Source: Paenarthrobacter sp. Z7-10
GTDB lineage: Bacteria > Actinomycetota > Actinomycetes > Actinomycetales > Micrococcaceae
Direction: 5' to 3'
NCBI RefSeq assembly: GCF_026932795.1
Contig: NZ_JADPVH010000014.1
Span: forward strand, 1-64,000
DNA: 64,000 nucleotides
This document shows positions 53,601 through 64,000 of this stretch, piece after piece. The translations under genes and the position numbers were made by a program. Numbering within the stretch: the first letter of the stretch is position 1; each line of letters opens with the position of its first letter. Under the pieces are notes generated by a model. The model was not told the DNA's origin, did no database searches, and saw only the letters and a program-made list of their open reading frames with translations.

Positions 53601-54957
53601 CCACGGCGGTGAAGTTGTCTTCGTCATCAATAGAGATCATTACTGGCAGCGGATCCTGACCCAGCGGGTCCGTCGACACGTCCGGGCGGGTGGTGAGCCC
53701 GACCAGCGGCAGGAAGCGTGCGGCCAGGGGCAGCCGCTGCGGGGATCCGGTCACCACGGTGGGCACACACGCCGCATCCAGCTGCATTAGGAGGAATCGC
53801 AGCAGGCCATCGACGGCGTGGATCGGCCCACTGACCAGCAGTTCCGGTACCTGCTCAGATTCCACCAGGACGGGCATGTCCGGCAGCAGCGGAGGTTCGA
53901 ACTCCGGATCGAAAGGCTCGAGGGAGATATTGGCACGCTGGCGAGCGGTCCCCATTCGGAGCCGGAATCCGCCGTCGTCGGCCGCGCACCGCTTGTCGAA
54001 CCTCATGCCGGAGCCGGTTTTGAGATAAAGATCCGCCGCAGAGGGTGCAGCCGAGCGGCGGCGCTCGCCGTCAGATAGAACAGCATTGGCCAAATCAGTT
54101 CGGAATTTTCTGCGGCGCTTCCGCCCTCCGGCCAGCGGAACAGCGGCGGCCACGACGGACATGGCGCTGAAGGCCATGTACATCCACTGCCCGGTCAGAA
54201 TGGCAAGGCAGGTGCCAAGCAGCAGTGACAACCCGCTCACGGCCACGGCGGTCCACGCGCCGCGGGAGCTGCTGCGGGGGAACCTAATTAACAGCGGCGG
54301 CACCGCAGCCGACCCTGCCAACCCCGCGGGCGCGGCCGACCCTGACCCTGCCGCCCCCGAGGACCCTGCGAATCCTTCGGACGGGCCGCATGAGGCCTTG
54401 AGGCCGGGGGGAAGCACGGGTAGGAACATGAGAGTGGCCGTGCTGGAGCCCACCCTGAGGATCTGGCCGACCGCCAAGGTCTGCTTGGGAGCAGCCAGAC
54501 CGTCCACCTCGACCGGATGGGAGGACCCGGCGGCGGTGACAGTCACGCACCGGGCACCGATGACCAGGTCCGCGCAATGGCGGGACAGGCAGGGATCACC
54601 GATGTTGATCTCGACCCAGCCTCGTCCAATCCGGTACCGGCCGCGCTGGAGCGGGAAAACTGCCCCGGCATCGGGACCGGACTGGACGGCCAGCACCAGT
54701 GCCGGTATCGGACTGCGTCGATGGACCGGCGGCGTCGTGCCGGCCACCACGACGGCACCGCTGATCAGGGGAGCGGTGCCCACGATCAGCTGCTCCACAA
54801 GAATGCCGGCGATGCTGAACAGGACTCCGGGCCAGCGAAACGAAAGCCCTTCGGCCACGGTGCGCCCCGGTGCGCCCCCCGGTGCGTCGACGGAAAGTTC
54901 CGTTGCTTGGATCTGGGGACCCGCGGGGGCGGCCACCAGGGTCAGTTCCAGTCTCAT
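50665..54957 (-). CDS. FHA-FtsK/SpoIIIE ATPase, EssC/EccC-like
   Basis: 1430 residues. ATG 54957 is preferred because GGAGG ends 5 nt before it; a GTG two codons earlier overlaps that site. Order of parts: N-terminal FHA-like domain (YRIGRGWVEINIGDPCLSRHCADLVIG, ~100-165), two membrane helices (~235-285: AVSGLSLLLGTCLAILTG, MYMAFSAMSVVAAAVPLAGG), then three FtsK-type ATPase domains. D1 has an intact Walker A GTTGSGKTELL (~624), VIVIDEF and MATQRPQG. D2 has GPPGRGAST (~970) without the lysine. D3 has GAPGSGKTNLL (~1270) and LCADDIDRL. This is the layout of type VII secretion motors, but no WXG100, EsaA or EccB/D/E gene is in the window. Confidence 0.88.
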   Translation of the reverse strand: MRLELTLVAAPAGPQIQATELSVDAPGGAPGRTVAEGLSFRWPGVLFSIAGILVEQLIVGTAPLISGAVVVAGTTPPVHRRSPIPALVLAVQSGPDAGAVFPLQRGRYRIGRGWVEINIGDPCLSRHCADLVIGARCVTVTAAGSSHPVEVDGLAAPKQTLAVGQILRVGSSTATLMFLPVLPPGLKASCGPSEGFAGSSGAAGSGSAAPAGLAGSAAVPPLLIRFPRSSSRGAWTAVAVSGLSLLLGTCLAILTGQWMYMAFSAMSVVAAAVPLAGGRKRRRKFRTDLANAVLSDGERRRSAAPSAADLYLKTGSGMRFDKRCAADDGGFRLRMGTARQRANISLEPFDPEFEPPLLPDMPVLVESEQVPELLVSGPIHAVDGLLRFLLMQLDAACVPTVVTGSPQRLPLAARFLPLVGLTTRPDVSTDPLGQDPLPVMISIDDEDNFTAVGTRHGTSSAGSGPGLPLPAGSAFRMLIRCRTSPDAPAPPGDRTVLLAVKNGRLVGSYAGLEFVPDLVSTRTFERYVRIRSVAQPGGRAARARPAPGLVPAPGLGPAPGDYILADPANLSAEAITADWQRFAAAPLRPVPIGVTGAGVEVSAQASLLLDLDRDGPHLLVAGTTGSGKTELLRTLVVALALHHPPCLVSFLFIDFKGGSGLAPLAGLPHCFALVTDLSGSAMDRVLASLNAEVHKREDLLSRAASRDLASYVLTRPSGFEPIPRLVIVIDEFRVLMDEVPQALTDLMHIAAVGRSLGIHLIMATQRPQGAISADIRANVTSSICLRVKSSFESLDVIDSPLAARIPVALPGRAYFQGGNDVPVEFQAATLEQFRCSPRAEAGGSALITPTLTAVSENSTPQRSAAPVSMSVPVPADPATELVALLCSVQAEVRLPLPPSPVAPELPSVLDAADMAAWPSTHGGSEAGSAAGRTDAVPLGLLDVPERQRVVPLVWSPVDQSHLALIGPPGRGASTAAALAAAGLLARDVPGDALYCLDGDGSLLGFRNNPAVGAYLLPEDMRAVVRLLQRFSQELGGRTRHTGYGVGGAEVGGAEVGGAEVGGAEVGGAEVGGAGRAPAQRPPLLGLAVTAWGRWLSTIRSGPWPWAEDLLADIIRDGKNADAVAIISGDRELVTARFVASIPNRLYFPCGASAEAMSAWPRLPRIEPVTDRACALGPIAEADAGGPALGHLAQMIRLGSHPAPRPEASVQPALRLPFRVRALPGYVSIQDAVRAGTGPGAEDLLLGLGGDGHSPVSVRLSPGAVLLAIGAPGSGKTNLLTALRRLNPDRKGWLGPRSSAAADSAAVDADYWRDCWGRRHDREEGFAGTTLCADDIDRLSAAELEALTFLQGAGALIVATAGNNPAALGRLPLTAWGRNSGTGLVLAPRRSQDGDFFGVRLEVWGQSPPPGRAVLMVNGGMEWLQLAHAAP
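51738..51827. repeat. 15-bp tandem repeat in the FHA-FtsK gene
   Basis: Six units of cggcgccgcccacct (last base varying) encode GGAEV repeated five times plus GGAG on the minus strand, between the second and third ATPase domains (~residues 1044-1073). The unit is in frame, so copy number can vary without truncation. Confidence 0.92.
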
Positions 54958-55285
54958 CTGCACCTCCGCGGTCGCCGCTCCAATGCTGATAAATCGTAGC
55001 TGCCTCCGCGCCGCCGGAGGGAGGGTAGACCGCTTCCTGTGGAGGCCCCGCGGTCATTGACCCACAGGTGAGGAGGAGACGTCTGGTGCACGAATTAACT
55101 CCCAGCCCGCAAGCGTTGCATGGCGGACCAACGTGTTTGTGTCCACGTGAACTCCGCCACGACCCTTTCCTGACACTGCGTGAATGACATGGAGTACCCG
55201 GAAACCTCGGTACGCTTGGTTGAGAATCAGCGTCATTTGAATTATGTGGTGACCCGCTTTTTATCTGAGATAAAGGACAGAATCT
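54958..55285. other. 328-nt intergenic region with a possible small ORF
   Basis: Separates the divergent FHA-FtsK gene and the glycan operon and must carry both promoters. A plus-strand frame of 33 codons (GTG 55086 to TGA 55187) follows a strong AGGAGGAG at 55071-55078, with a good spacing of 7 nt. Its predicted peptide (MHELTPSPQALHGGPTCL...) matches nothing I know. A 60-codon frame on the other strand lacks a ribosome site. No hairpin or RNA gene stands out. Confidence 0.35.
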
Positions 55286-56575
55286 GTGAAGATCGCCGTA
55301 ATTGCCCTCGGAAAGATTGGCCTGCCGCTCGCCGTCCAGTTCGCCGCCAAGGGCCATGATGTCGTCGGCGTGGACGTGAATGCCCAGACCGTGGATCTGG
55401 TCAACGCTGCCAAGGAACCGTTTCCCGGTGAGGCGGGGCTGCAGGATCAGCTCTCGGCTCTCATTCCGTCCGGGCGGCTGCGCGCGACGACGGACTATGC
55501 TGACGCCGTTCCGGATGCGGACGCGGTGGTGCTGGTAGTTCCGCTGTTTGTGGATGCGCAGGCAAAACCGGACTTCGGCTGGATGGATGCGGCCACCGCG
55601 GAGCTGGCCAGACATCTGACGCCGGGGACACTGGTTTCCTACGAAACCACACTGCCGGTCGGTACGACACGCACACGGTGGAAGCCGGCTTTGGAAGCGG
55701 GCTCCGGCCTGCGCGAGGGCGAAGACTTTCACCTGGTGTTTTCTCCTGAGCGGGTTCTGACCGGCCGTGTGTTCGCGGATCTGCGCAAATACCCGAAGTT
55801 GGTGGGCGGACTGTCCGAGGCAGGAGCCGCACGGGGTGTGGAATTCTACGAGGCGGTGCTTGACTTCGACGAACGCCCGGACTTGAAGCGGCCCAACGGT
55901 GTTTGGGACCTCGGCTCGGTGGAGGCCGCAGAATTGGCGAAACTCGCCGAGACCACCTACCGGGACGTGAACATCGGTCTGGCCAACCAATTCGCCCGGT
56001 TTGCCGCCACCGTGGGCATCGACATTTACCAGGTGATAGAGGCTTCCAACTCCCAGCCGTACAGCCACATCCACCAGCCCGGTATCGCTGTGGGTGGGCA
56101 CTGCATCCCGGTCTACCCGCGGCTCTACCTCTGGAACGATCCCAGCGCCACAGTGGTGCGGGCCGCCAGGGAAGCCAACGCGGCGATGCCCGATTACACC
56201 GTGGGTTTGCTTGAGGGCGCCTACGGCGATCTGACGGGTGCGCGCGTTGTGGTCCTGGGGGCCTCCTATCGTGGCGGGGTCAAGGAGACCGCTTTCTCTG
56301 GCGTTTTCGATGCTGTCGCGGCGCTGACCGCACGCGGAGCCAGCGCGCTGGTCCATGACCCGCTCTACTCGGATGCCGAACTGGCCGGGTTCGGTTTCGA
56401 GCCTTACCATATGGGTGAACCGGTGGATGCCGCCGTCGTCCAGGCAGACCATGCGGAATATCGTGAACTCCGTCCCGCGAACCTGCCCGGGGTGAAGTAC
56501 TTCAGAGACGGACGCCGGATCAGCAGTGCGGATCAGTGGCCAGGTGTGGGCTACCGGGTTATCGGCAAAGCCTAA
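55286..56575 (+). CDS. UDP-N-acetylhexosamine 6-dehydrogenase (WbpA/WecC-like)
   Basis: 429 residues from GTG with AAAGGA upstream. N-terminal Rossmann KIAVIALGKIGLPLAVQFAAKGHDVVGVD, the catalytic cysteine in GIAVGGHCIPVYP (~residue 275) and EAAELAKLAETTYRDVNIGLANQFARF identify a UDP-N-acetyl sugar 6-dehydrogenase. It oxidises UDP-GlcNAc or UDP-ManNAc to the uronic acid. With WbpB-, WbpE- and WbpD-like genes following, UDP-GlcNAc is the likelier substrate, giving UDP-GlcNAcA. First gene of the plus-strand glycan operon. Confidence 0.92.
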   Translation: MKIAVIALGKIGLPLAVQFAAKGHDVVGVDVNAQTVDLVNAAKEPFPGEAGLQDQLSALIPSGRLRATTDYADAVPDADAVVLVVPLFVDAQAKPDFGWMDAATAELARHLTPGTLVSYETTLPVGTTRTRWKPALEAGSGLREGEDFHLVFSPERVLTGRVFADLRKYPKLVGGLSEAGAARGVEFYEAVLDFDERPDLKRPNGVWDLGSVEAAELAKLAETTYRDVNIGLANQFARFAATVGIDIYQVIEASNSQPYSHIHQPGIAVGGHCIPVYPRLYLWNDPSATVVRAAREANAAMPDYTVGLLEGAYGDLTGARVVVLGASYRGGVKETAFSGVFDAVAALTARGASALVHDPLYSDAELAGFGFEPYHMGEPVDAAVVQADHAEYRELRPANLPGVKYFRDGRRISSADQWPGVGYRVIGKA

Positions 56576-56643
56576 ACTGGCACGATGGCCGCGGACCCTG
56601 CCGGGCTGCCCGGTTCAACCGTTTTTCTGAAGAGGAGCACACC

Positions 56644-57240
56644 ATGAGCAACGTCGCCGCCAGCGCGGACGTCTCTGAACAGGCGACCCTTGGTCTGGGA
56701 ACGAAAGTCTGGCACTTGGCCCAGGTGCGCGAAGACGCAAGTCTCGGCGAGAACTGCATCGTGGGCCGAGGTGCATACGTCGGAACGGGCGTGCAGATCG
56801 GGAAGAACACCAAAATCCAGAACTATGCCCTCGTCTATGAACCGGCACGGCTGGGCGACGGCGTTTTTATTGGACCGGCCGTGGTGTTGACCAACGACAC
56901 CTACCCGCGCTCGGTCAGCCCGGACGGCACACTCAAAAGCGCCCACGACTGGGTTCCGGTTGGCGTTACGGTGTGCGATGGAGCCTCGATCGGCGCCCGC
57001 GCCGTTTGCGTGGCTCCAGTGACCATCGGACGCTGGGCGACAGTCGCGGCGGGAGCCGTCGTAACCAAAGACGTTCCGCCGTTCGCCTTGGTGGCCGGTG
57101 TCCCGGCCCGGCGGATCGGATGGGTCGGTAAGGCCGGTCATCCGCTGCGCGCTGAAGGCGATTTTTGGACTTGCCCGGCAACGGGCGATAAATATATTGA
57201 AGAGGGAAATTCCCTGAAAGAGGCAGAGGAAAACGCATGA
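56644..57240 (+). CDS. Sugar-nucleotide N-acetyltransferase, left-handed beta-helix (WbpD-like)
   Basis: 198 residues from ATG 56644, with GAGGAG upstream; the frame continues upstream but overlaps the dehydrogenase. The sequence is a run of hexapeptide repeats (ASLGENCIVGRGAYVGTGVQIGKNTKIQNYALV, VTVCDGASIGARAVCVAPVTIGRWATVAAGAVVTKDVPPFALVAGVPAR), a left-handed beta-helix acetyl-CoA enzyme. Homologues (WbpD) acetylate the 3-amino group of UDP-GlcNAc(3NH2)A. The conserved catalytic histidine of such enzymes may be in SAHDW; I cannot be sure. The stop overlaps the next start (ATGA). Confidence 0.9.
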   Translation: MSNVAASADVSEQATLGLGTKVWHLAQVREDASLGENCIVGRGAYVGTGVQIGKNTKIQNYALVYEPARLGDGVFIGPAVVLTNDTYPRSVSPDGTLKSAHDWVPVGVTVCDGASIGARAVCVAPVTIGRWATVAAGAVVTKDVPPFALVAGVPARRIGWVGKAGHPLRAEGDFWTCPATGDKYIEEGNSLKEAEENA

Positions 57241-58328
57241 GCCAGGATTTCATTCCCGCAGCCAAGCCGATCATCGGGGACGAGGAGCGCGCCGCCGTTG
57301 ACGCCGTCCTGGCCAGCGGCATGCTTGCGCAGGGCCAGCAGGTAGCGGACTTTGAGCGCGAGTTTTCCGAGGTGCTGCTCGACGGACGCGCAGCTGTGGC
57401 GGTGAACTCAGGAACTTCGGGGCTGCACCTCGGGCTCCTTGCAGCCGGCGTGGGCCCAGGTGATGAGGTCATCGTTCCGTCCTTCACCTTCGCGGCAACC
57501 GGCAACTCGGTTGCGCTCACCGGTGCCACCCCCGTCTTTGCCGATATCGAGCTCGATCACTATGCCCTGGACGTTGCGCACGTCGAGTCGCTGATTACAG
57601 AGCAGACCAAGGGCATTATGCCGGTGCACCTTTACGGCCACCCCTTCGACGTTGAAGGGTTGGGAAAACTGGCAGCGGACCGCGGCCTCGACCTCTATGA
57701 GGACGCAGCCCAAGCGCATGGGGCCAGCGTGAACGGCCAAAAGGTCGGTACCTTCGGCACCTTTGCCATGTTCAGCCTCTACCCAACCAAGAACATGACC
57801 TCCGGCGAGGGTGGCATGGTCTCCACCTCGGACGCGGCAGTCGAGCGCAACCTGCGCCTGCTGCGGAACCAGGGCATGGAAAAACAGTACGAAAATGAGC
57901 TGATCGGATTTAATGCCCGGATGACGGATCTGCACGCCGCCATCGGCCGCGTCCAGTTGACCAAGGTGCTGGGGTGGACCGCGCAGCGTCAGGCCAACGC
58001 CAGCTTCCTCACCGAGAACTTGGCCGGCGTCGGCACACCCAAAGTGGGCGCCGGCGCTGTGCATGTCTATCACCAGTACACAATCCGTGTATCCGAGGAC
58101 CGGGATGGCCTGGCCAAGGCACTTCGGGCGGAATACAACATCGGATCCGGGGTCTACTACCCCGTCCCGAACCACCGGCTGCCCTCCTTCAACCGCACGG
58201 AGGATCTGCCCAACACCGAAACCGCAGCCCGGGAAGTGCTGTCGCTGCCGGTGCATCCGTCCCTAAGCCAGGCGGACTTGGAACGCATAGTCGATGCCGT
58301 CAATACGCTGGCCAAGGCCGGCTCCTGA
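57237..58328 (+). CDS. DegT/DnrJ/EryC1/StrS sugar aminotransferase (WbpE-like)
   Basis: 363 residues. PLP-dependent; the lysine Lys185 (LYPTKNMTSGEGGM) forms the internal aldimine. Other marks are FIPAAKPIIGDEERAAVDAVL at the N-terminus, NSGTSGLHLGLLAAGVGPGDEVIVPSFTFAAT, EDAAQAHGA and RMTDLHAAIGRVQL. The WbpE family transfers an amino group to C3 of UDP-3-keto-GlcNAcA. It overlaps both neighbours by 4 and 1 bases (ATGA; TGATG). The order dehydrogenase, acetyltransferase, aminotransferase, oxidoreductase supports a UDP-GlcNAc(3NAc)A route. Confidence 0.92.
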   Translation: MSQDFIPAAKPIIGDEERAAVDAVLASGMLAQGQQVADFEREFSEVLLDGRAAVAVNSGTSGLHLGLLAAGVGPGDEVIVPSFTFAATGNSVALTGATPVFADIELDHYALDVAHVESLITEQTKGIMPVHLYGHPFDVEGLGKLAADRGLDLYEDAAQAHGASVNGQKVGTFGTFAMFSLYPTKNMTSGEGGMVSTSDAAVERNLRLLRNQGMEKQYENELIGFNARMTDLHAAIGRVQLTKVLGWTAQRQANASFLTENLAGVGTPKVGAGAVHVYHQYTIRVSEDRDGLAKALRAEYNIGSGVYYPVPNHRLPSFNRTEDLPNTETAAREVLSLPVHPSLSQADLERIVDAVNTLAKAGS

Positions 58329-59323
58329 TGGCCGCCCTACGCGTGGGACTCATCGGCTTGGGCATGATGGGCCGACATCATGCGCGGGTGATCCGCGAGC
58401 TGGACGGTGTTGAGCTCGTCGCCGTAGCGGACGCCAACGGCGATCCGCACGGGGTTGCCCGCGACCTTCGGCTTCGGTCCTCGGTCGGCGAGCTGATCGA
58501 CGCCGGATTGGACATGGCCGTCGCCGCCGTGCCAACTGGAATGCACGAGGAAGTCGGACTGGCGCTGGCGGAAGCCGGCGTTCACACGCTGGTTGAAAAG
58601 CCCATCGCCAGTAATGCAGCTGCCGGCCAGCGCCTTGTCGACGCCTTCGAAGCTCAGGGCCTCGTGGGCGCCGTCGGACACATAGAGCGCTTCAACCCTG
58701 CTCTGCAGTCGCTGCGCCGGCGGATCGAGTCCGGAGAGCTGGGTGAGGTCTACCAGATCGCCACCCGGCGGCAGGGCCCCTTTCCGGCCCGCATTGCCGA
58801 CGTTGGAGTCGTGAAGGACCTCGGCACGCACGATATCGATCTGACGGCCTGGTTGGCGCAAAGCAGCTTCGAATCGATATTCGCCCGGACCACGACCCGC
58901 AGCGGCCGCCCGCATGAGGACATGGTGGCGGCAACGGGCCAGCTGGTCAACGGAGTCATCACCAACCACCTGGTGAACTGGCTCTCCCCGATGAAGGAAC
59001 GGCTGACAGTGGTGACGGGGGAGAAGGGAGCCTTTGTGGCGGACACCGTCACGGCCGACCTCACGTTCTACGAAAACGGCACGATTGCCGCCCAATGGGA
59101 GTCCATGGCTGCGTTCCGTGGCGTGTCCGAGGGCAACGTGACCCGACTCGCCATCGCCAAGCCGGAGCCGCTGCGGACCGAGCATGAAGCTTTCCGGGAC
59201 GCCGTGCTCGGCATCCGCAATGACGTGGTAACGATGAAGGAGGGACTGGACACCATCGTGGTCGCGGAAGCAGTCCTGGAGTCCGCCAACTCCGGACAGA
59301 TGGTGAGGATAGCAGCTTCGTGA
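58328..59323 (+). CDS. Gfo/Idh/MocA-family oxidoreductase (WbpB-like)
   Basis: 331 residues from ATG 58328, which overlaps the previous TGA; upstream readings of this frame are inside the aminotransferase. N-terminal NAD(P) fold RVGLIGLGMMGRHHARVIREL, VEKPIASNAAAGQRLVDA (the EKP motif) and GHIERFNPALQSL, with VVKDLGTHDIDL as the catalytic-side motif. In the WbpABDE pathway the Gfo/Idh enzyme oxidises C3 of UDP-GlcNAcA and recycles NADH through 2-oxoglutarate. Overlaps the next gene by GTGA. Fits the fourth enzyme of the sugar route. Confidence 0.9.
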   Translation: MAALRVGLIGLGMMGRHHARVIRELDGVELVAVADANGDPHGVARDLRLRSSVGELIDAGLDMAVAAVPTGMHEEVGLALAEAGVHTLVEKPIASNAAAGQRLVDAFEAQGLVGAVGHIERFNPALQSLRRRIESGELGEVYQIATRRQGPFPARIADVGVVKDLGTHDIDLTAWLAQSSFESIFARTTTRSGRPHEDMVAATGQLVNGVITNHLVNWLSPMKERLTVVTGEKGAFVADTVTADLTFYENGTIAAQWESMAAFRGVSEGNVTRLAIAKPEPLRTEHEAFRDAVLGIRNDVVTMKEGLDTIVVAEAVLESANSGQMVRIAAS

Positions 59324-60510
59324 CGGCGCCTGCCCCAGTGAAAGTCATCGTAGCGACACGGCTCTTTACGCCGGAGGTGGGCGCGGCCGCGTTCCGGCTG
59401 CAGGCCCTGGTTGAAGGGTTGATTAAGGCGGGCGCCGACGTTCGCGTGATCACCACTCGACCGCCCGCAGGATCACAGGCCTTTGCCTCCGAGTATCGGG
59501 TGTCGCGCTGGCCCGTGTTGCGCGACAGCGGCGGAAATGTCCGCGGCTACCTTCAATACCTCAGCTTCGATATTCCGCTTTTCTTTCGGCTGCTGTTGGC
59601 CGGAAGGGCCGACGTCATTGTTGTAGAACCGCCACCAACCAGCGGCATAGTGACAAGTGCAGTCTGCTGGTTGCGACGCATTCCTTATGTCTACTTTTCG
59701 GCCGATGTCTCTTCATCGGCGGCTAAGGGGATTGGGCTGGGCGGTATCGGCTTAAAGATCCTTACAGCCCTCGAGCGTTTTGTCCTGCGTTCTGCCGCAG
59801 GCATTTTGGCCGTATCGGACGGGGTTAAGTCCGAAGTTTTGGCCTTGGCCGGAAACGGAATCAAGGTCCACGTCGTTGGCACGGGGGTAGACACATCGGT
59901 TTTTACACCTGACGGCGAACATAAAACGGGTCAAGGCCGCTATTTCATCTACGCAGGGACGATGTCGGAAATTCAGGGGGCAGGTGTCTTCGTTGATGCC
60001 TTCGTCTCAATCGCCGGCGAGTACCCAGACGTGCGGTTATTCATGTTCGGCCAGGGTGTCGAACTGGAAGCTTTGAAACAGCGGGCGTTTGCCGCCGGCC
60101 CGCAAATCGTTTTCCTGCCACCGGCTCCCGGGCCGGACGTCGCGGTCTGGTTACGTGGGGCCGTTGCCAATCTGGCGTCTGTCCGTCCAGGCAAGGGGTA
60201 CGACTTTGCCTTCGCAACGAAGTCCCTGGCGGGTCTAGCCGCCGGTGCTCCCGCCATCTATTCCGGAGTAGGACCCATGCGCCAACTCGTGGAGGATCAC
60301 CGCTTGGGATGGACGTGCGATTGGGACCCGGACTCTGTTGCCGGCGCTATGAGGGAGGCAATCAGCGGTGAACCGAGTGTCGAACGACGGCGGGAGCTTG
60401 CTGCTTGGGTTGAGCGGCACCATTCCCTGCACCGGGTGGGCACTGTTGCTGCTGGAAAAATCTATGATCTTTTGGGGCGGGAATCGGCGCTGGGATGCCC
60501 GGAAGCCTAG
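59320..60510 (+). CDS. Family-4-like glycosyltransferase
   Basis: 396 residues. GT-B layout: N-terminal VIVATRLFTPEVGAAAFRLQALVEGLIKAGADVRVITTRPP, linker near PYVYFSADVSSSAAKG, and C-terminal VGTGVDTSVFTPDGEHKTG, YFIYAGTMSEIQGAGVFVDAFVSIAGEYPDVRLFMFGQG. The GPMRQLVEDHRLGW segment is in the donor-binding region. It probably transfers the di-N-acetylated glucuronic acid made by the preceding genes, an inference from position. GTG start overlaps the previous stop. Base use near 59.6-60.0 kb is slightly more AT-rich than the neighbours, which may hint at a more recent acquisition. Confidence 0.82.
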   Translation: MTAPAPVKVIVATRLFTPEVGAAAFRLQALVEGLIKAGADVRVITTRPPAGSQAFASEYRVSRWPVLRDSGGNVRGYLQYLSFDIPLFFRLLLAGRADVIVVEPPPTSGIVTSAVCWLRRIPYVYFSADVSSSAAKGIGLGGIGLKILTALERFVLRSAAGILAVSDGVKSEVLALAGNGIKVHVVGTGVDTSVFTPDGEHKTGQGRYFIYAGTMSEIQGAGVFVDAFVSIAGEYPDVRLFMFGQGVELEALKQRAFAAGPQIVFLPPAPGPDVAVWLRGAVANLASVRPGKGYDFAFATKSLAGLAAGAPAIYSGVGPMRQLVEDHRLGWTCDWDPDSVAGAMREAISGEPSVERRRELAAWVERHHSLHRVGTVAAGKIYDLLGRESALGCPEA

Positions 60511-60674
60511 CGTTCCTTCCGGCTGGGGTTCGGTTCATCTGACCTGGCGACGGATGAACCGTGGGGGCACGCGCTGCCATGCCGCAACCGCCCGGATGCT
60601 GTGATTTTGGTGCGGATGCAAGGGCCGCTGCACGGACAGATGCGGGGGGCAAGCCCATTCTCGGGTATTCTTGA

Positions 60675-63909
<3,235 letters not shown>

Positions 63910-63913
<4 letters not shown>

Positions 63914-64000
63914 GTACCGGTGCGCCGGCGCTGATCCGGCCGGGGCTCGGCGGCGGACTTGGAGACGTGGTTCGGGCGCGGTTCCTGCTCAAGCTGCTGG
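63910..64000 (+). CDS. Partial CDS: ABC-2 type exporter permease, probably Wzm-like
   Basis: Start ATG 63910 overlaps the GlfT2 stop (ATGA). 30 codons are visible before the window ends: a short N-terminal tail and GLGDVVRARFLLKLL, the stretch that precedes the first helix in galactan/O-antigen ABC-2 permeases (continuing elsewhere as VRKEIRVRYRGS). Context with glf and a galactofuranosyltransferase supports this. The rest lies outside. Confidence 0.65.

Noticed and set aside
55054-55236. 60-codon minus-strand frame between the FHA-FtsK gene and the glycan operon, considered as a WXG100 substrate
   Set aside because: No W-x-G motif, no ribosome site, and too short for a WXG100 protein.

Overview
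The window reads as chromosomal DNA of a high-GC Gram-positive actinobacterium, most likely a member of the Micrococcaceae (Arthrobacter-like). The evidence is strong G/C bias at third codon positions, a WhiB1 protein next to a PdtaS-type histidine kinase, the block mtrA-mtrB-lpqB-comF-hpf-secA followed by an Rv3235-family gene, a 180-kDa-class NAD-glutamate dehydrogenase, and many GTG starts with 4-base stop/start overlaps. I saw no insertion sequence, prophage, CRISPR array, rRNA or tRNA gene.

Left part (1-11.4 kb). A repeat-containing gene runs off the left edge. A minus-strand operon follows: folE, an FAD oxidoreductase interrupted by an in-frame TAG, a FolP2-like protein, an Rv2671-like pyrimidine/dihydrofolate reductase and a J-domain protein. 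It looks like a second folate-type gene set. Facing it is a helix-turn-helix regulator with a C-terminal cysteine cluster, and a 9-bp palindrome overlaps the folE promoter. Next come a broken gene, a cysteine desulfurase-mnmA pair for tRNA 2-thiolation, a DUF488 gene and a glutamine amidotransferase. 

Middle (11.5-43 kb). A complete oligopeptide ABC importer has a single fused two-domain ATPase. It is followed by an F420-reductase-like enzyme, chorismate mutase coupled to a MetE-like protein, a DUF4166 and a phosphotransferase gene, and a minus-strand membrane-protein/DUF4129/DUF4350/MoxR/DUF58 operon. The plus-strand block mtrA-mtrB-lpqB-comF-hpf-ycaQ-like-secA covers cell-wall stress signalling, ribosome hibernation, DNA repair and protein export. 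After secA come an Rv3235-family gene, a LysM membrane protein, a protein with possible tandem Sm-like barrels, a small HTH protein and an orphan CpaB-like/CpaE-like pair.

Right part (43-64 kb). NAD-glutamate dehydrogenase, the PdtaS-like kinase and whiB1 (with a CRP-type palindrome upstream) are followed by a small membrane protein and a large orphan FHA/FtsK (EssC-like) ATPase on the minus strand. The last 9 kb is a plus-strand surface-glycan locus: homologues of WbpA, WbpD, WbpE and WbpB (predicted UDP-2,3-diacetamido-glucuronate synthesis), a glycosyltransferase, then UDP-galactopyranose mutase, a GlfT2-like galactofuranosyltransferase and the beginning of an ABC-2 export permease.

A recurring feature is that about ten genes have a TANNNT hexamer (often TAGGCT or TAGGGT) ending 6 nt (one case 7) before the start codon, with in most cases no obvious Shine-Dalgarno sequence. 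This suggests widespread leaderless transcription and helped fix several starts.
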